Shown here piece after piece: positions 1-11,300 of a DNA stretch of 64,000 bases. The position numbers and the translations under genes were made by a program. The notes beneath the pieces were generated by a model. The model did not search any database. It was not told where the DNA came from and saw nothing but the letters and a program-made list of their open reading frames with translations. The stretch lies in NCBI GenBank assembly GCA_029204225.1, contig CM055097.1, positions 62,520,950 through 62,584,949 of the forward strand. The letters run 5' to 3'. Every line of letters begins with the position of its first letter. Within the stretch, counting starts at the first letter, position 1. Source of the DNA: Diphasiastrum complanatum (lineage: Eukaryota; Streptophyta; Lycopodiopsida; Lycopodiales; Lycopodiaceae).

Positions 1-669
1 TAAGTCCATGGGTAGAAACTTAAAACAATAAAATAAATTAAACTTAGGATTAGAACTTAGACTTAGAAAACTTAAGCTTAGAAATGTTCTAAGATATCTT
101 AAGTTTCAAATTCGTGACGGTTTGAGTTGTGGGTAACACAATATGGAGTCTGTGGAGATTCAAAGGATTGTTCATGACCGTGGAAGGAGTTAGTGACAGA
201 GGATTGTGGTTGTAGAAGGGCGCTTTAGTTGGGTGAATCTGTTCTAAGTAGGCCACGAACAGCTGTGGGCTGAATAATGTGCAGAAGCAGACTATTTGGA
301 ATAAGCCATAGCAAACCTTGAAGAGAGAAAAAAGAAGCTTGAGCAAAGAGAGAAATGGCATGGAGGAGCTTGCGAGCTAGCGCGCGTGGCCAGCCGCACT
401 ACTCCCATAGTGCCTTTGTGTGCCCAGTGCCTCGAAGAGCCCTTCTCAATGCCCAAATTCATTGTGGTTTGCAGGATTGAACTTTAAGTTCATGAACGAC
501 TGACATCGAGTTACTGGTTATGGCCGTGAGTGCTTATATACAGTTTTGAACCTATATCACTCATTTCGTATGATCAGGTTTTAGAAGGTAGTGGATTTCC
601 TACATGATATGCATGAAATTCCACGGATTGCACGTGAAAATGTCGAGTGATAGGGACCGACATTATGCT

Positions 670-1103
670 AATCTAAAATGATCGGGGTTTGGGTGTATCG
701 AAGAATCTCGAAGGATTCTAGTGTAATGCATACCGGGAAGCATTACAAATTGTCTCCTAAATACAGAGGACCGTATCAGATCTTGTAAAAGATCGGATCC
801 TTAGCTTACCAGTTGGACCTCCCGGAAGAAACTCAAATGCATCCGGTTTTTCACGTAAGCTGACTAAAGAAGTGTCTACGTGAAGGAGAGCATCTTGGTT
901 CTAGAGACCAATTAGACCTGTTGGATAAATCATCAAGTGTGTCTAGACTTGAACCCGAAAAGATCTTGGATACAAGAACTAAATGATTGAGAAATCGTAT
1001 AGTTTCCAAGCATATGGTTCGATGGAAGGGTCGTACAGACTATGATGATTCATGGGAGCAGGAAGGGAGCTTAAGGAAGAACTTCCCTAGTTTTGAGTTT
1101 TGA
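670..1103 (+). pseudogene. Ty3/gypsy pol C-terminal remnant
   Basis: One frame, interrupted only by in-frame stops, reads through the region joining integrase to the 3' end of a Ty3/gypsy polyprotein. It contains KLSPKYRGPYQIL, then LAYQLDLPEE and HPVFHV, the usual post-integrase signature, and finally a chromodomain-like VRWKGRTDYDDSWEQ close to the terminal stop at 1101-1103. At least three internal stops show that it is dead. The catalytic integrase core and everything upstream are not recognisable in the first 670 bases. Identification as Ty3/gypsy is by motif recognition. The element probably continues into a 3' LTR starting near 1132. Confidence 0.85.
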
Positions 1104-1118
1104 AGACAAGGCTTGAAT

Positions 1119-1970
1119 AAGGTGGGAAGAATGTCATGCCCACGACTGGTCTCGGGTAGCATGTCCACGCTAGGGGATAGTAGACTAACAACCCGTTAAT
1201 TAATTGTGACTATAAGGGAATTGAGGCCCTTATGTGTATAAGGTCATAATTAATGGTTGTTGTAGTCCTAAACTCATGACAGTGGATTGGTATGAGTCTA
1301 CCAGTGAGTCATTGGAGAACTGGATGATGTGGCCCAAATAGGCTGCAAAGATGTCCAGTGAGGTGTCACAGTGCACTACTAGTGGTGCATGGGACTTGGA
1401 GAGTATAAGTATACCTATTGGGCTCTCACTAGTGTATCCTTGATTGTGAAACTAGTAGCCGTATGAGTTGGTGGGATGCCACATTCCTCTTTGAGATTGA
1501 TCCATAACTTGGGGGTTAGATTTGTTCGATCTAGGATTGGTTGGATTGGTTTGTCCACCATTTGTACCCTTTGTGGGTGCTTGTTTTGGCATGCTTAGAA
1601 TAGGGTCCTTGGTTGAGGACTTTATAGAATGTATGCATCTCTGTGATTGTTTTGTAACTAATAATCTCTTATAGTCCTGTCTGATAATTCAATACTTTAT
1701 TGTTTGGCTACGTAATCACTGTAGTGCTAGCAATTTCAAAGCTGGTCACTATAAGATTGAATGTGACTTTTGTCATTATGTTTTGTTCAATATTGATAGG
1801 CATAGTCATGCATTAGGATAAAATGCTTTGTTCCGCCACATTCGATAAGTCGCTACAGTCTTCCACTTGTCGTTATTGCATTACACCTCTTTCCAACAAA
1901 AAAGAGAAAGACTTGAGACTTAGATTTCCTGGTTTTCTCCCATAGAAGGAAGTTTTTACGGGGGAGGGAA
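1119..1970 (+). repeat. Possible polypurine tract and 3' LTR of the gypsy remnant
   Basis: Sixteen bases after the gypsy stop codon a purine-rich run (AAGGTGGGAAGAA, 1119-1131) is followed by TG at 1132, the expected layout of polypurine tract plus LTR start. A second purine run with TG (about 1960-1972) precedes TGTTATGTAC and may be another LTR boundary. No second LTR copy lies in the window, so the end is not defined. The stretch has no coding signal. Confidence 0.3.
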
Positions 1971-4236
1971 TGTTATGTACTATAATGTTATGCCCTTCAG
2001 TGATAGCCTCATAAGGGGTAGGATGCAGGTATGGCATTATCGACAGGTTCTAGTGCCAAGCATCACCATCCTAGGTGGTTATGTGTTGTCGATGGGACCC
2101 TCCTTGATGTGACCCACTATGCTATGCCTATATAGTGGTGGGGCTTCTCTTTGGCTTCCCTTTTGCCATTCACTCAATCTACCGAGAGTTGGTGGATGGG
2201 AGCACCACGTGCAGTAGCCAGAATGTATCTCCAAGCCAAGAGATGTATGCTAGGGAGAGCCGAGAGCAATGGCCGGTGGTATGGGATGCCAGCTATCATC
2301 GGAGACTTGATTGGGCATGATGGTGTCGGTAACTCCAATGCATGGGGGGTGGGTCGGCAGAGACCCTATGAATGGGCACATACAAGGTGTTGTCACTGGT
2401 ATGGGGTGTGGGCCAACCTTCAAGGCAATCAGAGATCTAAGGGAGTTGTAACACAACCCGACCTGTATGATGTATATAGAGTATCTCCATGAGCTTGACA
2501 TTCATAATCACCCAGAGAATGAAGAGCTCTCTCACGTGATTAGACCAAGACATTGTCTTGCCTCAAGATATAATATGCGAATGACAATGCTAAGGTGCGT
2601 GCGACTGTATGGGACGTCATAGCTTGGTAGAGGCCTAAACATGCTTGATGCTGCATGAGGTTGAGATGGTAGTAGGGAAAAAAACTACCCATATATTTCA
2701 TGCTCCACCGGCTTTAACTACATCTAAGACTCATTTTTGACACATTAATGGAGTTAAGTGCACTTAAAAAAATGGGCTTGACCCCAACACCTCACCCACA
2801 TTCATAGAAACACATGGTTTTCACACAAGACTATTTAGTGGAGGAAAAAGTTGGTCCCACCTCTTACTTAGGCAAGTAAATAACAAAGGGACCTCAATTG
2901 ATAGTGGAATCAGTCAAAGTCTTTGCGACAATCAAAATTATCCCAAGTTAGTACCCATTGTTGCCACATAGTATGCCACCTCCGGGGTAACTTACTTAGA
3001 GAGGGTACATATCTCCCTCACCCAAATTTTGGTGGGCCACTTACAAGGCTCACTTATTCCCAAGTAACCACGAAGAGGCATGGATATATATATGCCCTTG
3101 AGCCAATGTTTTTTGGCCACATGGCCAGAGCTATAGTCCATAGCGACAACCACAACTATTCTACGAATATGTACATAGGTGATAATGACAATTTTGTATG
3201 TGGGATTCTTAGCCTACTACAAGATGGCTATTTTCAAGACAAAAGGCTAAAAGATGGACTCACGGGAACAACATACTAAGGCTTGACAATTTGCTTAACC
3301 TTCAACTTTCTCCTTTGAAATGTTAATAAACATTCTAGAAAGAAAATTTAACTTTTACCTAATTTTAGTCCTTACTATGAGTGCTTTTGTTTCATCTAAT
3401 GTACAATTGGGTAGATGCGAATCTTGAGTTGGAACTTGGATGCACTTTCTTTAAGATCGAATCATGCTGAGTTAGTTTACAGTTTTGCACTTCAATTTAC
3501 ATCAATGCAACGTGCCCTTCAATTTACAGATGTGGCCTCCAATTTACAATGAGGTAAACCTCAATATTGTGAGTTACGCCAAAGTATGAGGTCAAGGACA
3601 TAACGTAGTTGCATAAATGATGCATGATATGGGTATTCAACTTGTCCTATGCTTATCGTGTAGTGCACATCATTTATGCCGCCAACATATACATATCTTC
3701 CTTTTTCAAAGTCTTGGTGTCTTTGTCTCTTTGTATAGGGGAGTTTAATCCAATGATGTGCTCGTATGAATATGCTATTTAATTAATATTGCTCGTTTTT
3801 TTAGGAGAGACTAAAAAATACGGGGAGCAGCACAGGGCTCATTGAATATATCTCGTAATGTGCATCATTTATGTTGCTACCATGTACGTAATTGCCTTTG
3901 GCATAAATTTTAGGCGAAATTTCTTGTTAAAAGCAATTAAGTGCAGTAATGTTTTATTAGCGGGCCATTATCACATATGATCCGATCCCCTGGACAGCTC
4001 GTAATCTCCACCACTCGACCGCTCTTGGGTCCGAAGATAATATGTGATCTTGGTACATATGTCTCATCCCCAAGTCTTGGTGGGCACTTTATCTCTAGGC
4101 TTTAGGGGGAGTTGTATCCTATGCCATGCTCCTATGAATATGCTGCCATGCATATATGCAGTTTTTATTTTTTGGGGTGGGGGCAGAATCAAAGATGAGA
4201 AAACCAATCAACTCCATGGGCAATTCCTTCATGAGA
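1971..4236. other. Gene-free stretch upstream of PAP
   Basis: No coding region is supported here. The short open frames at 2135-2501 and 2923-3279 have no recognisable domain. Two blocks near 3690-3780 and 4060-4150 share phrases such as AAGTCTTGGTG and TATGAATATGCT, suggesting decayed copies of one dispersed repeat. Confidence 0.4.
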
Positions 4237-4242
4237 TATAAA
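4237..4242 (+). promoter_or_regulatory. Candidate TATA box of the PAP gene
   Basis: TATAAA occurs about 320 bp before the proposed PAP start codon. A 23-bp tandem duplication (AGCTGTTGTTGCTTTGTCC units, about 4251-4298) and a long CT run (4333-4382) lie between it and the start. Such pyrimidine-rich leaders are common in plant 5' UTRs. A TGCAG acceptor-like site near 4530 leaves room for a leader intron. This rests on position and motif only. Confidence 0.3.
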
Positions 4243-4332
4243 CCAGCCAAAGCTGTTGTTGCTTTGTCCATCGAGCTGTTGTTGCTTTGTCCATCGAGCA
4301 GCTCGAAAGCTCCTTCGAAGGCTTTGAAGTGA

Positions 4333-4382
<50 letters not shown>
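4333..4382. repeat. (TC)n microsatellite in the PAP 5' region
   Basis: About 50 bp of nearly pure TC dinucleotide with one GC interruption, 180 bp upstream of the PAP start codon and probably in its leader. Confidence 0.9.
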
Positions 4383-4386
<4 letters not shown>

Positions 4387-4561
4387 CGACTCTTGTCATA
4401 AGTGTCTAGCTTCGTACGTAGTGATGGCTCATTGGAGAATCAAGGAACCAGCATGAACCATTAATTTGTTTGCCGATTAGAATGTGTTTTACTTAACTTG
4501 TTTATGTTATGATGGTACTGTTTTGAATGCAGACGAGCCCTTAACAAAAAACCTGGCAGAA

Positions 4562-7500
4562 ATGGGTTTCTCCAAGCTGAGATTGTACTCGTGGGTGACC
4601 GCACTTTTGATATGTCTTTCTACTGAGAACCTGTCATGCAATGCCGGGATTACGAGCAGCTACATTCGTCCTGATTTCTTCTCCTCTGACCTGCCACTTG
4701 ACAGTCCATACTTTGCGGTTCCCCCTGGAGACAATGCTCCGCAGCAGGTATTCTTCTACGTATTTCTCATTTTGCACAAAAGAGAGGTGTAAGAACTTAA
4801 GTTGAATGATTACATCTGTATCAAGTATTACGTGTTTCTTTCCCATCCTGGCAGTATAAAATTCGTGATTTGTTTGCAATTGACGAGACAAGAATAGGCA
4901 TGAATATAGCCTGATCCAAACGTTAAACACGACTTTACTGCTTTTCAGTGTTTGTAAATGCTTCTTGGTTTCCAAGGGGACCTGGGACCAAAGAAACTTT
5001 GGATGCCAAGCTAACCAGTTGAGCCAACCCCGTTGGGTAGTGTTTGAAAATGCTTCTTGGTTTCCAAGGGAAGGCTCGAACTTGAGACCAAAGAAACTTT
5101 GGATGTCAGTGTTTGAAAATGACGAAATATCGGTATAAAAGCAGTTGTTCAATATTAGACACACAAATGCCAACGTGCGCCACTCCAACAAATTGTTCGA
5201 TAATCCGCTCTACCCACAAAATTGGTCACAAACTCTTACTAGTAATCAGCACTATATTCCTTCTTTTGCTTCATTCACCAGCATCAATCTTCAGAGAACC
5301 TCATCGTTTTCCTCATCATCCACTCCTCGATATCAAGCCAAGCAACTGTATGTATCAGCTTATAAGCTTTGACAAAATTCCACAATAATTTCAAACCAAT
5401 TAGTGAAAACTATGGACGAAAGCTGCATGCCGATCATATCTCCATTTCTGCTAAAAGCTATCCCCCAGCGATCTGGGCTCTGAGCAGTATGTTTAAGGAT
5501 CGCGACGCTCGATGCCTTCTGATGGACTCATAGAAATATTCTATTTTCTTGTCACGGGTGACGGGTGGCGTGGCGTGGCGACGTCCTTGTAAGCGGAAAA
5601 TAGAAACGATGAATGGTCGGTGTATTTGTGTGGCAGCACTGATGACGGGCTGGAAGGGCGGGTGGTGACGGGCCCACCCCACCGACCCACCCTTTCGTGA
5701 AGGACGTTGGGTGAGTGAATAATAGGGATAAGGAAGATGCCACCTCCCATAGTCATGTTGTTGTGGCTTGGCCCATTACCTAGGCTACCCAACGGGGTTG
5801 GCTCAACTGGTTAGCTTGGCATCCAAAGTTTCTTTGGTCCCAGGTTCGAGCCTCCCCTTGGAAACCAAGAAGCATTACCTAGTCTGATCACCCAACGAGG
5901 TTGGCTCAACTGGTTAGCTTGGCATCCAAAGTTTCTTTGGTCCCAGGTTCGAGCCTCCCCTTGGAAACCAAGAAGCATTACCTAGTCTGTTAGTGGCACC
6001 GAGATAGTAATGGCACACACCATACAATGGTCACCACAAGTATCTAAGAAATAAGCCGTGTGTTACATGATCTCGTATCGTAACAAATAATCTGTATTGT
6101 AAATCACAACATACATATCAAAGCGTACCATAAGGCTTGTGTGTGCATGTGCAGGAACATGTCTGAAGCTTTCAAATTTTTGGTTGGTTGCATGTACAGA
6201 TTTGCCAAGATGTTTTCAGTACCCGAAATTATCTACCGCATGGCACATTCTTATTAGAGCAGGGATTAAACACCTTGTACGTGTCCATATGCGACTTTGG
6301 GCCCCTTACTATGAATTTTTTTAGCTTTGCCTCAGGTAGCACTAAGTTATCGTGAAAATTTGCTAAAAGATGAGTTGTTCCTTGGCCCGTTCTATGAAAT
6401 TTTTTAGCTTCGCTGTAGGTAACAATAAGTTATTCTTATGATTTGCAACCAATCCAAATGAAGAATGTCTAGCATTATGTATATATATATAATCATGTCT
6501 AGCACAATAAAGTTTAGCAATCTTTACTTGGATTTGTTTAATCTATCTTCCAAAAATTATGTATATTTATAGTGTAGTTGCCAATTTAACTAGGTTGAAG
6601 CATTAAACAAGCTAATCTAGTTAAAGACAAATTGAGCTAGAAATTGGGTTGAAGCTAAAACTTGGGAGAGCTCAAACTACTTCCATATCTTAGTACGTGT
6701 GTTCATTATCTCGCGTTAGCATAAATATTGAAGCCCGTGACCTCCTAGATGTCTCTTGCTAGGGATCTGAGACAAAAAAACTTATCTAGATCAACTAGAG
6801 TTGGGACTATACACGTAAAATATGAGATCTATGCTAAAATGTATATGGTGTTTTATATTAGCCATTATACTTTCCATGTGGAAAAAAAATCACACATGTT
6901 GATTTCAAATCACACACACTCTCTTCAGTTTCATCTCCTCAATCCAAACAACATATGTTCATATATAGACAAGTTGCGTCTCAAAATAGGTCGTAGAGGT
7001 TCACACAATGATACAAATTGCATCACAAAAAATTGTCTTTCAACACTTTTAAAGGCTTTTGAAGTTTTTCAAATTACACAATAATATGCTTATATCGCCT
7101 AAAGTGTTTTGTGTCAAACATTCTATAAGTAAAGACATCACTGTTTATTGTAAAAGGGCATCATGTTCAAATTTATCTAGATATAACGAGGCCCCGAGCA
7201 GAGGTAAATTTGGTGTTATCAACCTTGGTCTCCAATTTTTGAAATTTGTATATAGTATGCTTTGAAAATGAAATTGAGCTTGAAAATCCACCTTGACATG
7301 CCTCTTGGCATATGATGATTACAAAGTCCATAATTAAAAAAATCTCAATAGCTGAATGTGCCTCATAAGAATGTTGTAAAAGAATCTAAGAAGAAAAAAA
7401 ATGTGGCCTACAAAAAACATGGTAACCAATAAAAAGACGTCTCCCTTGCCGCCCACTACACTAGAAGTCACAAGCTTTAAAAATGATTGAATTTCCGCAC

Positions 7501-8251
7501 TACTAAAGCATTGTTGGAAAATTTCGTTTGTATTTGTAGAAATCCCATTAAAAAATTTCCCCTACCATCAAAGAATAAATCTCAAATTTTAAGTACACAA
7601 TGTGCATGAATATTCATTGTAGAAGGGCATTAACTTTTAAGTAGCAAACATTGAAATTCCTCTAGAAATAACAAAGCAACAAAGAGGCAAATTTGGTGGA
7701 ATCCACCTTGGTCTCCAATTCTAAATTTCTAGTTTCTGTATATCGTGCTTTTAAATTATATTATAAACATCAGACTCCACCTCGTTGTTTTTCTTGGCAT
7801 TAAATGAATACAAAATTTCATAATCAAAAAAGTTTTAAGAGGGTAATATGTCTCATAAAAAGGTTGTAAAGAAATCTAAGAAATATCACACCTAATAACA
7901 AGTGAAAAAGTGTGGCCTACAACACTCCTGGAAAATTTTCCTTGTATTCCCAAGGGCGAGAGCCCGAGAGCTTCGCTAAGCGAAGATGGAAGGCCCAAGG
8001 GCAGGAAGGCCTTCCCTTGCGTAATGCCACTTGCAAAGAATTTTTTTTCTTCTTTTTTGAGTTATTTCTTTTGTTAAGTTTGCAATTTGTGCAAACCTTT
8101 TTTACAAATTTTTATAATGTAAATTTTTTGGGTAGATAGATAGGCAATGAAGATTGCCATGGCGTAATTGTAATTGACGTTCACCTGATTTTAACCCATT
8201 TTGGACCCTATATTATGCAATTTTTTTATTCTCTTGTTTTACAAATTTTGC

Positions 8252-8328
<77 letters not shown>

Positions 8329-11300
8329 GTGAATAGGGCCATTACGACTCATAATCTGATCTTCCACTCGTTGCTCGGGTCCCGGATTATTTGTGGCAAT
8401 AGCCCACCCAATGGCCATTACCTAGTACATAATGTGCATATGTGAATGTGCTATGTGGCAGCTAGTCATTGGCTATCCACATGAACATTTATGATGTGCA
8501 TGTGAATTAATGATGTGTTATGTGTTAACTTTTCATTGGGTGTACGCTTGTGATAAGATTTGATCTATACAAATTTATGATTCTAAATTTAAGTGAGCAT
8601 TCTCTTTCTCGAGGTGCCTCTAGAATTCAAAGAAAAGCTAAGCAATTGGCATTACATGAGGGGGGAGTTTTGTCTCTTGGCCCCTTGTGCCCATGGAATG
8701 CCTAGTAGCCCTCCCCACAATCAATGCTCTAGAAAACTTGCAAAGTACAGGAATGGAACTCGCATTATTTCCCGAAAATTGGTAGCACGAAAATTTGACG
8801 ATTTTTATGTATTATGGAAGTACCAGGCACAGGCCATTCTGCCTGGTAAGGATTTCCAAAAAAATTTGGACTCTCCGGGCCTCGCCCAAATTGTTTGAGT
8901 CCAAATTTTTTGGGAAATCCTTACCGGGCATAATGGCCTGTGCCCAGCTCCTTCCATTGAGTAAGTACATTAGAAAAAAAAGAGTGCAAAATCTGCCTTT
9001 GAATAAAACACATATATTTTTTGCTTTTTAATTTGTCTAAAAATGAGCATAATATTCATAAGGTATCCATTAGTAGCCATCGTAAGAAATAGTCCGCAAA
9101 AAATCTCGAAGCTTTAAAAATTTGCAAATTCTTTTAGAATAATTTTTTTTCCCGAGCACTGCCCACAATATTCTTTTAGAATAGTTTTTTTTTTCCCCGA
9201 GCACTGCCCACAATATAGTACATGCAAACAAGCTTGGACAATCAATGGAGAAGTTATTGATGAAGGCACAGAGACGTAATTGATGAAGACAGAGAGAGCT
9301 GTTTGCCATACTGCAGGTACACATAACTCAGGGAGACAGCGATGGAAAAGCCGTGACAATATCGTGGATTACTCCAAAGGCGGCAGGATCTAGTCAAGTG
9401 TTGTATGGAACCAGCCCAAACGCCTATACTCAATCCAGCAATTCCACTGTCTCCACCTACTCCTACTTCACATACACTTCCGGTTACATCCATCATTGCC
9501 TTATCAAAGGCCTTCAAGTAAGTCAAATCCATCACCTCATTTTGCTGTGGTATGTGTTTCATTTGATTTTGCTTATATGGAACGCAGCAAATCCATACAA
9601 GAGTGCATCATTTTTTGAATGTTTCATCGATCTGTGCAATATTGCAGGAAATCTGAACACGAGTGCTTCATTTTTTTATGTAATGTGACAAAATCAGTAG
9701 AGATTGTTGAAAAGTCCGGTTTCGGTTGTGGTTAGCTAGCAAATCGTTTCTCGTGATGTTTTAACTTTTAAGACACGGATTGAGAAATCTTGAAAAAAAA
9801 AGCCGGTTTCATATTTGGTTGTAGTTTATTAGCAAATCGTTTTATCATGATGCTTTTAAGACAGGGATGGACAAATCTTGAAAAGTCCGGTTTCGTTTGG
9901 TTGTAGTTAACTGGCGGTTTCATTTGGTTGTAGTTTATTAGCAAATTGTTTTATCATGAGGCTTTCAAGCCACTGATCGAGAAATCCTGAAAAGTCCGAT
10001 TTCATTCGGTTGTACTTCACCAGCAAATCGCTTCATCATGATGCTTGTGATCTTGAAAAAGCCGGTTTCATTTGGTTGTAGTTTAGTAGCAAATCGTATT
10101 ATCGTGATGCTTTTAAGACACGGATGGAAAAATCTTGTCGTCCATCGTCCATGTATTTCACCTTCGCACATTAGGCATCCATGATTACGCTTCTTTTGTT
10201 TAGATGGTTATACCAGCATAGAATTTCATCTTCATGGTCTATTCTGTTTGTTCCATGATTTTGCTGCTTTTTTGTCTTTGTAATATTCCTGTTTGTGTGA
10301 TATGGTACTTGGTTGTGTAGAGATTCACGTGTAATAACTGTCTGTGCCGCAGCCTGCCACAACATATTATTATAAGCTTGGGGATGATACCTACTCTCGA
10401 GAGTTTTCGTTTGTAACACCGCCAGGAGTTGGCCCGAATGTGCCGTACACATTCGGTATCCTGGGTAAGCTTCAAACTGACAGATGCTCTAAGGTTCATG
10501 AAAAAACATTTTGATGCTTAGGATATCAAATCAGTGGCAAATAACAAATGCAAGGAGATCCTGTGCGCAAATGATAAAATTCTTGTACTCGTGATAATAA
10601 AAGAAATGCTGAAGGGGCCTGCGGCCCTGCCCCACCTATGAATCCAGGAAAAACAAAGTTACGTTACTGGTAACCGAGAACAGTTTTGCAAACTGTGATG
10701 CTTACAGTTATCATTTACAGTTAGGTTACCATTAACTAACTACCTGCCCCACGTCACACCCATCATACGACTCATTTAGTTGTTACAATGGACTGGACTG
10801 TAGGAATGATATGCATGCAACAGGCACGTTGAAAGGCAGCGATCTCCAACTAGATGCATCACGCGCATTGAAATGCATTGCCATCTCCAATGCGGGGGCA
10901 TGAAATTTTGCATGAACAGCAGGGTGCATAATCATGGAGAGGACCACCATATCTCCAAGCGTATGTTGCAGTTTGAGAGTTAAACTGATTCCGTTAGCCT
11001 AAGCGCATGATTTTGGCTCATCTAGGAGCCAAAAATACACTAGCATGCAACAACTGACAAGTTAGCACAAAGAAATCCATTTGCCAACTTGTGTATGATA
11101 ACTGCAGGTGGGGCACCACCACTCTGAGTTCACACAAGCTAGAGCCTAGACTCTAGTATTGACTGAATGTTTGGTAGGAGGGGGCCAGCCTTGCAGTTTG
11201 ACAGCCTTATTGATCGTCAAAAGTCATATAGGCTTCCTAAACATTTGGCAGTCATAGCAGCAGCAGGCACATACAATTCAAAAATGTCCTTATGACATAC

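Larger units (their letters stand above)
4748..9316 (+). other. PAP intron 1, expanded by repeats
   Basis: This 4569-bp intron begins GTATTC and ends CTGCAG, joining codon 62 (Q) to codon 63 (V) in phase 0. It is far longer than the other six introns. It contains SINE-like copies (4961-5106, 5787-5975), a (GA)n run (8256-8324), a foldback MITE (8813-8958) and a 45-bp tandem repeat (9130-9219). Otherwise it is AT-rich with no coding evidence. Confidence 0.8.

Noticed and set aside
4634-5191. 185-codon minus-strand open frame across PAP exon 1
   Set aside because: It overlaps a well-supported exon antisense and continues into SINE copies. It has no domain.
5886-5975. A functional tRNA gene
   Set aside because: Box A and B match, but there is no closed acceptor stem and the unit recurs with target duplications, so it is a SINE.
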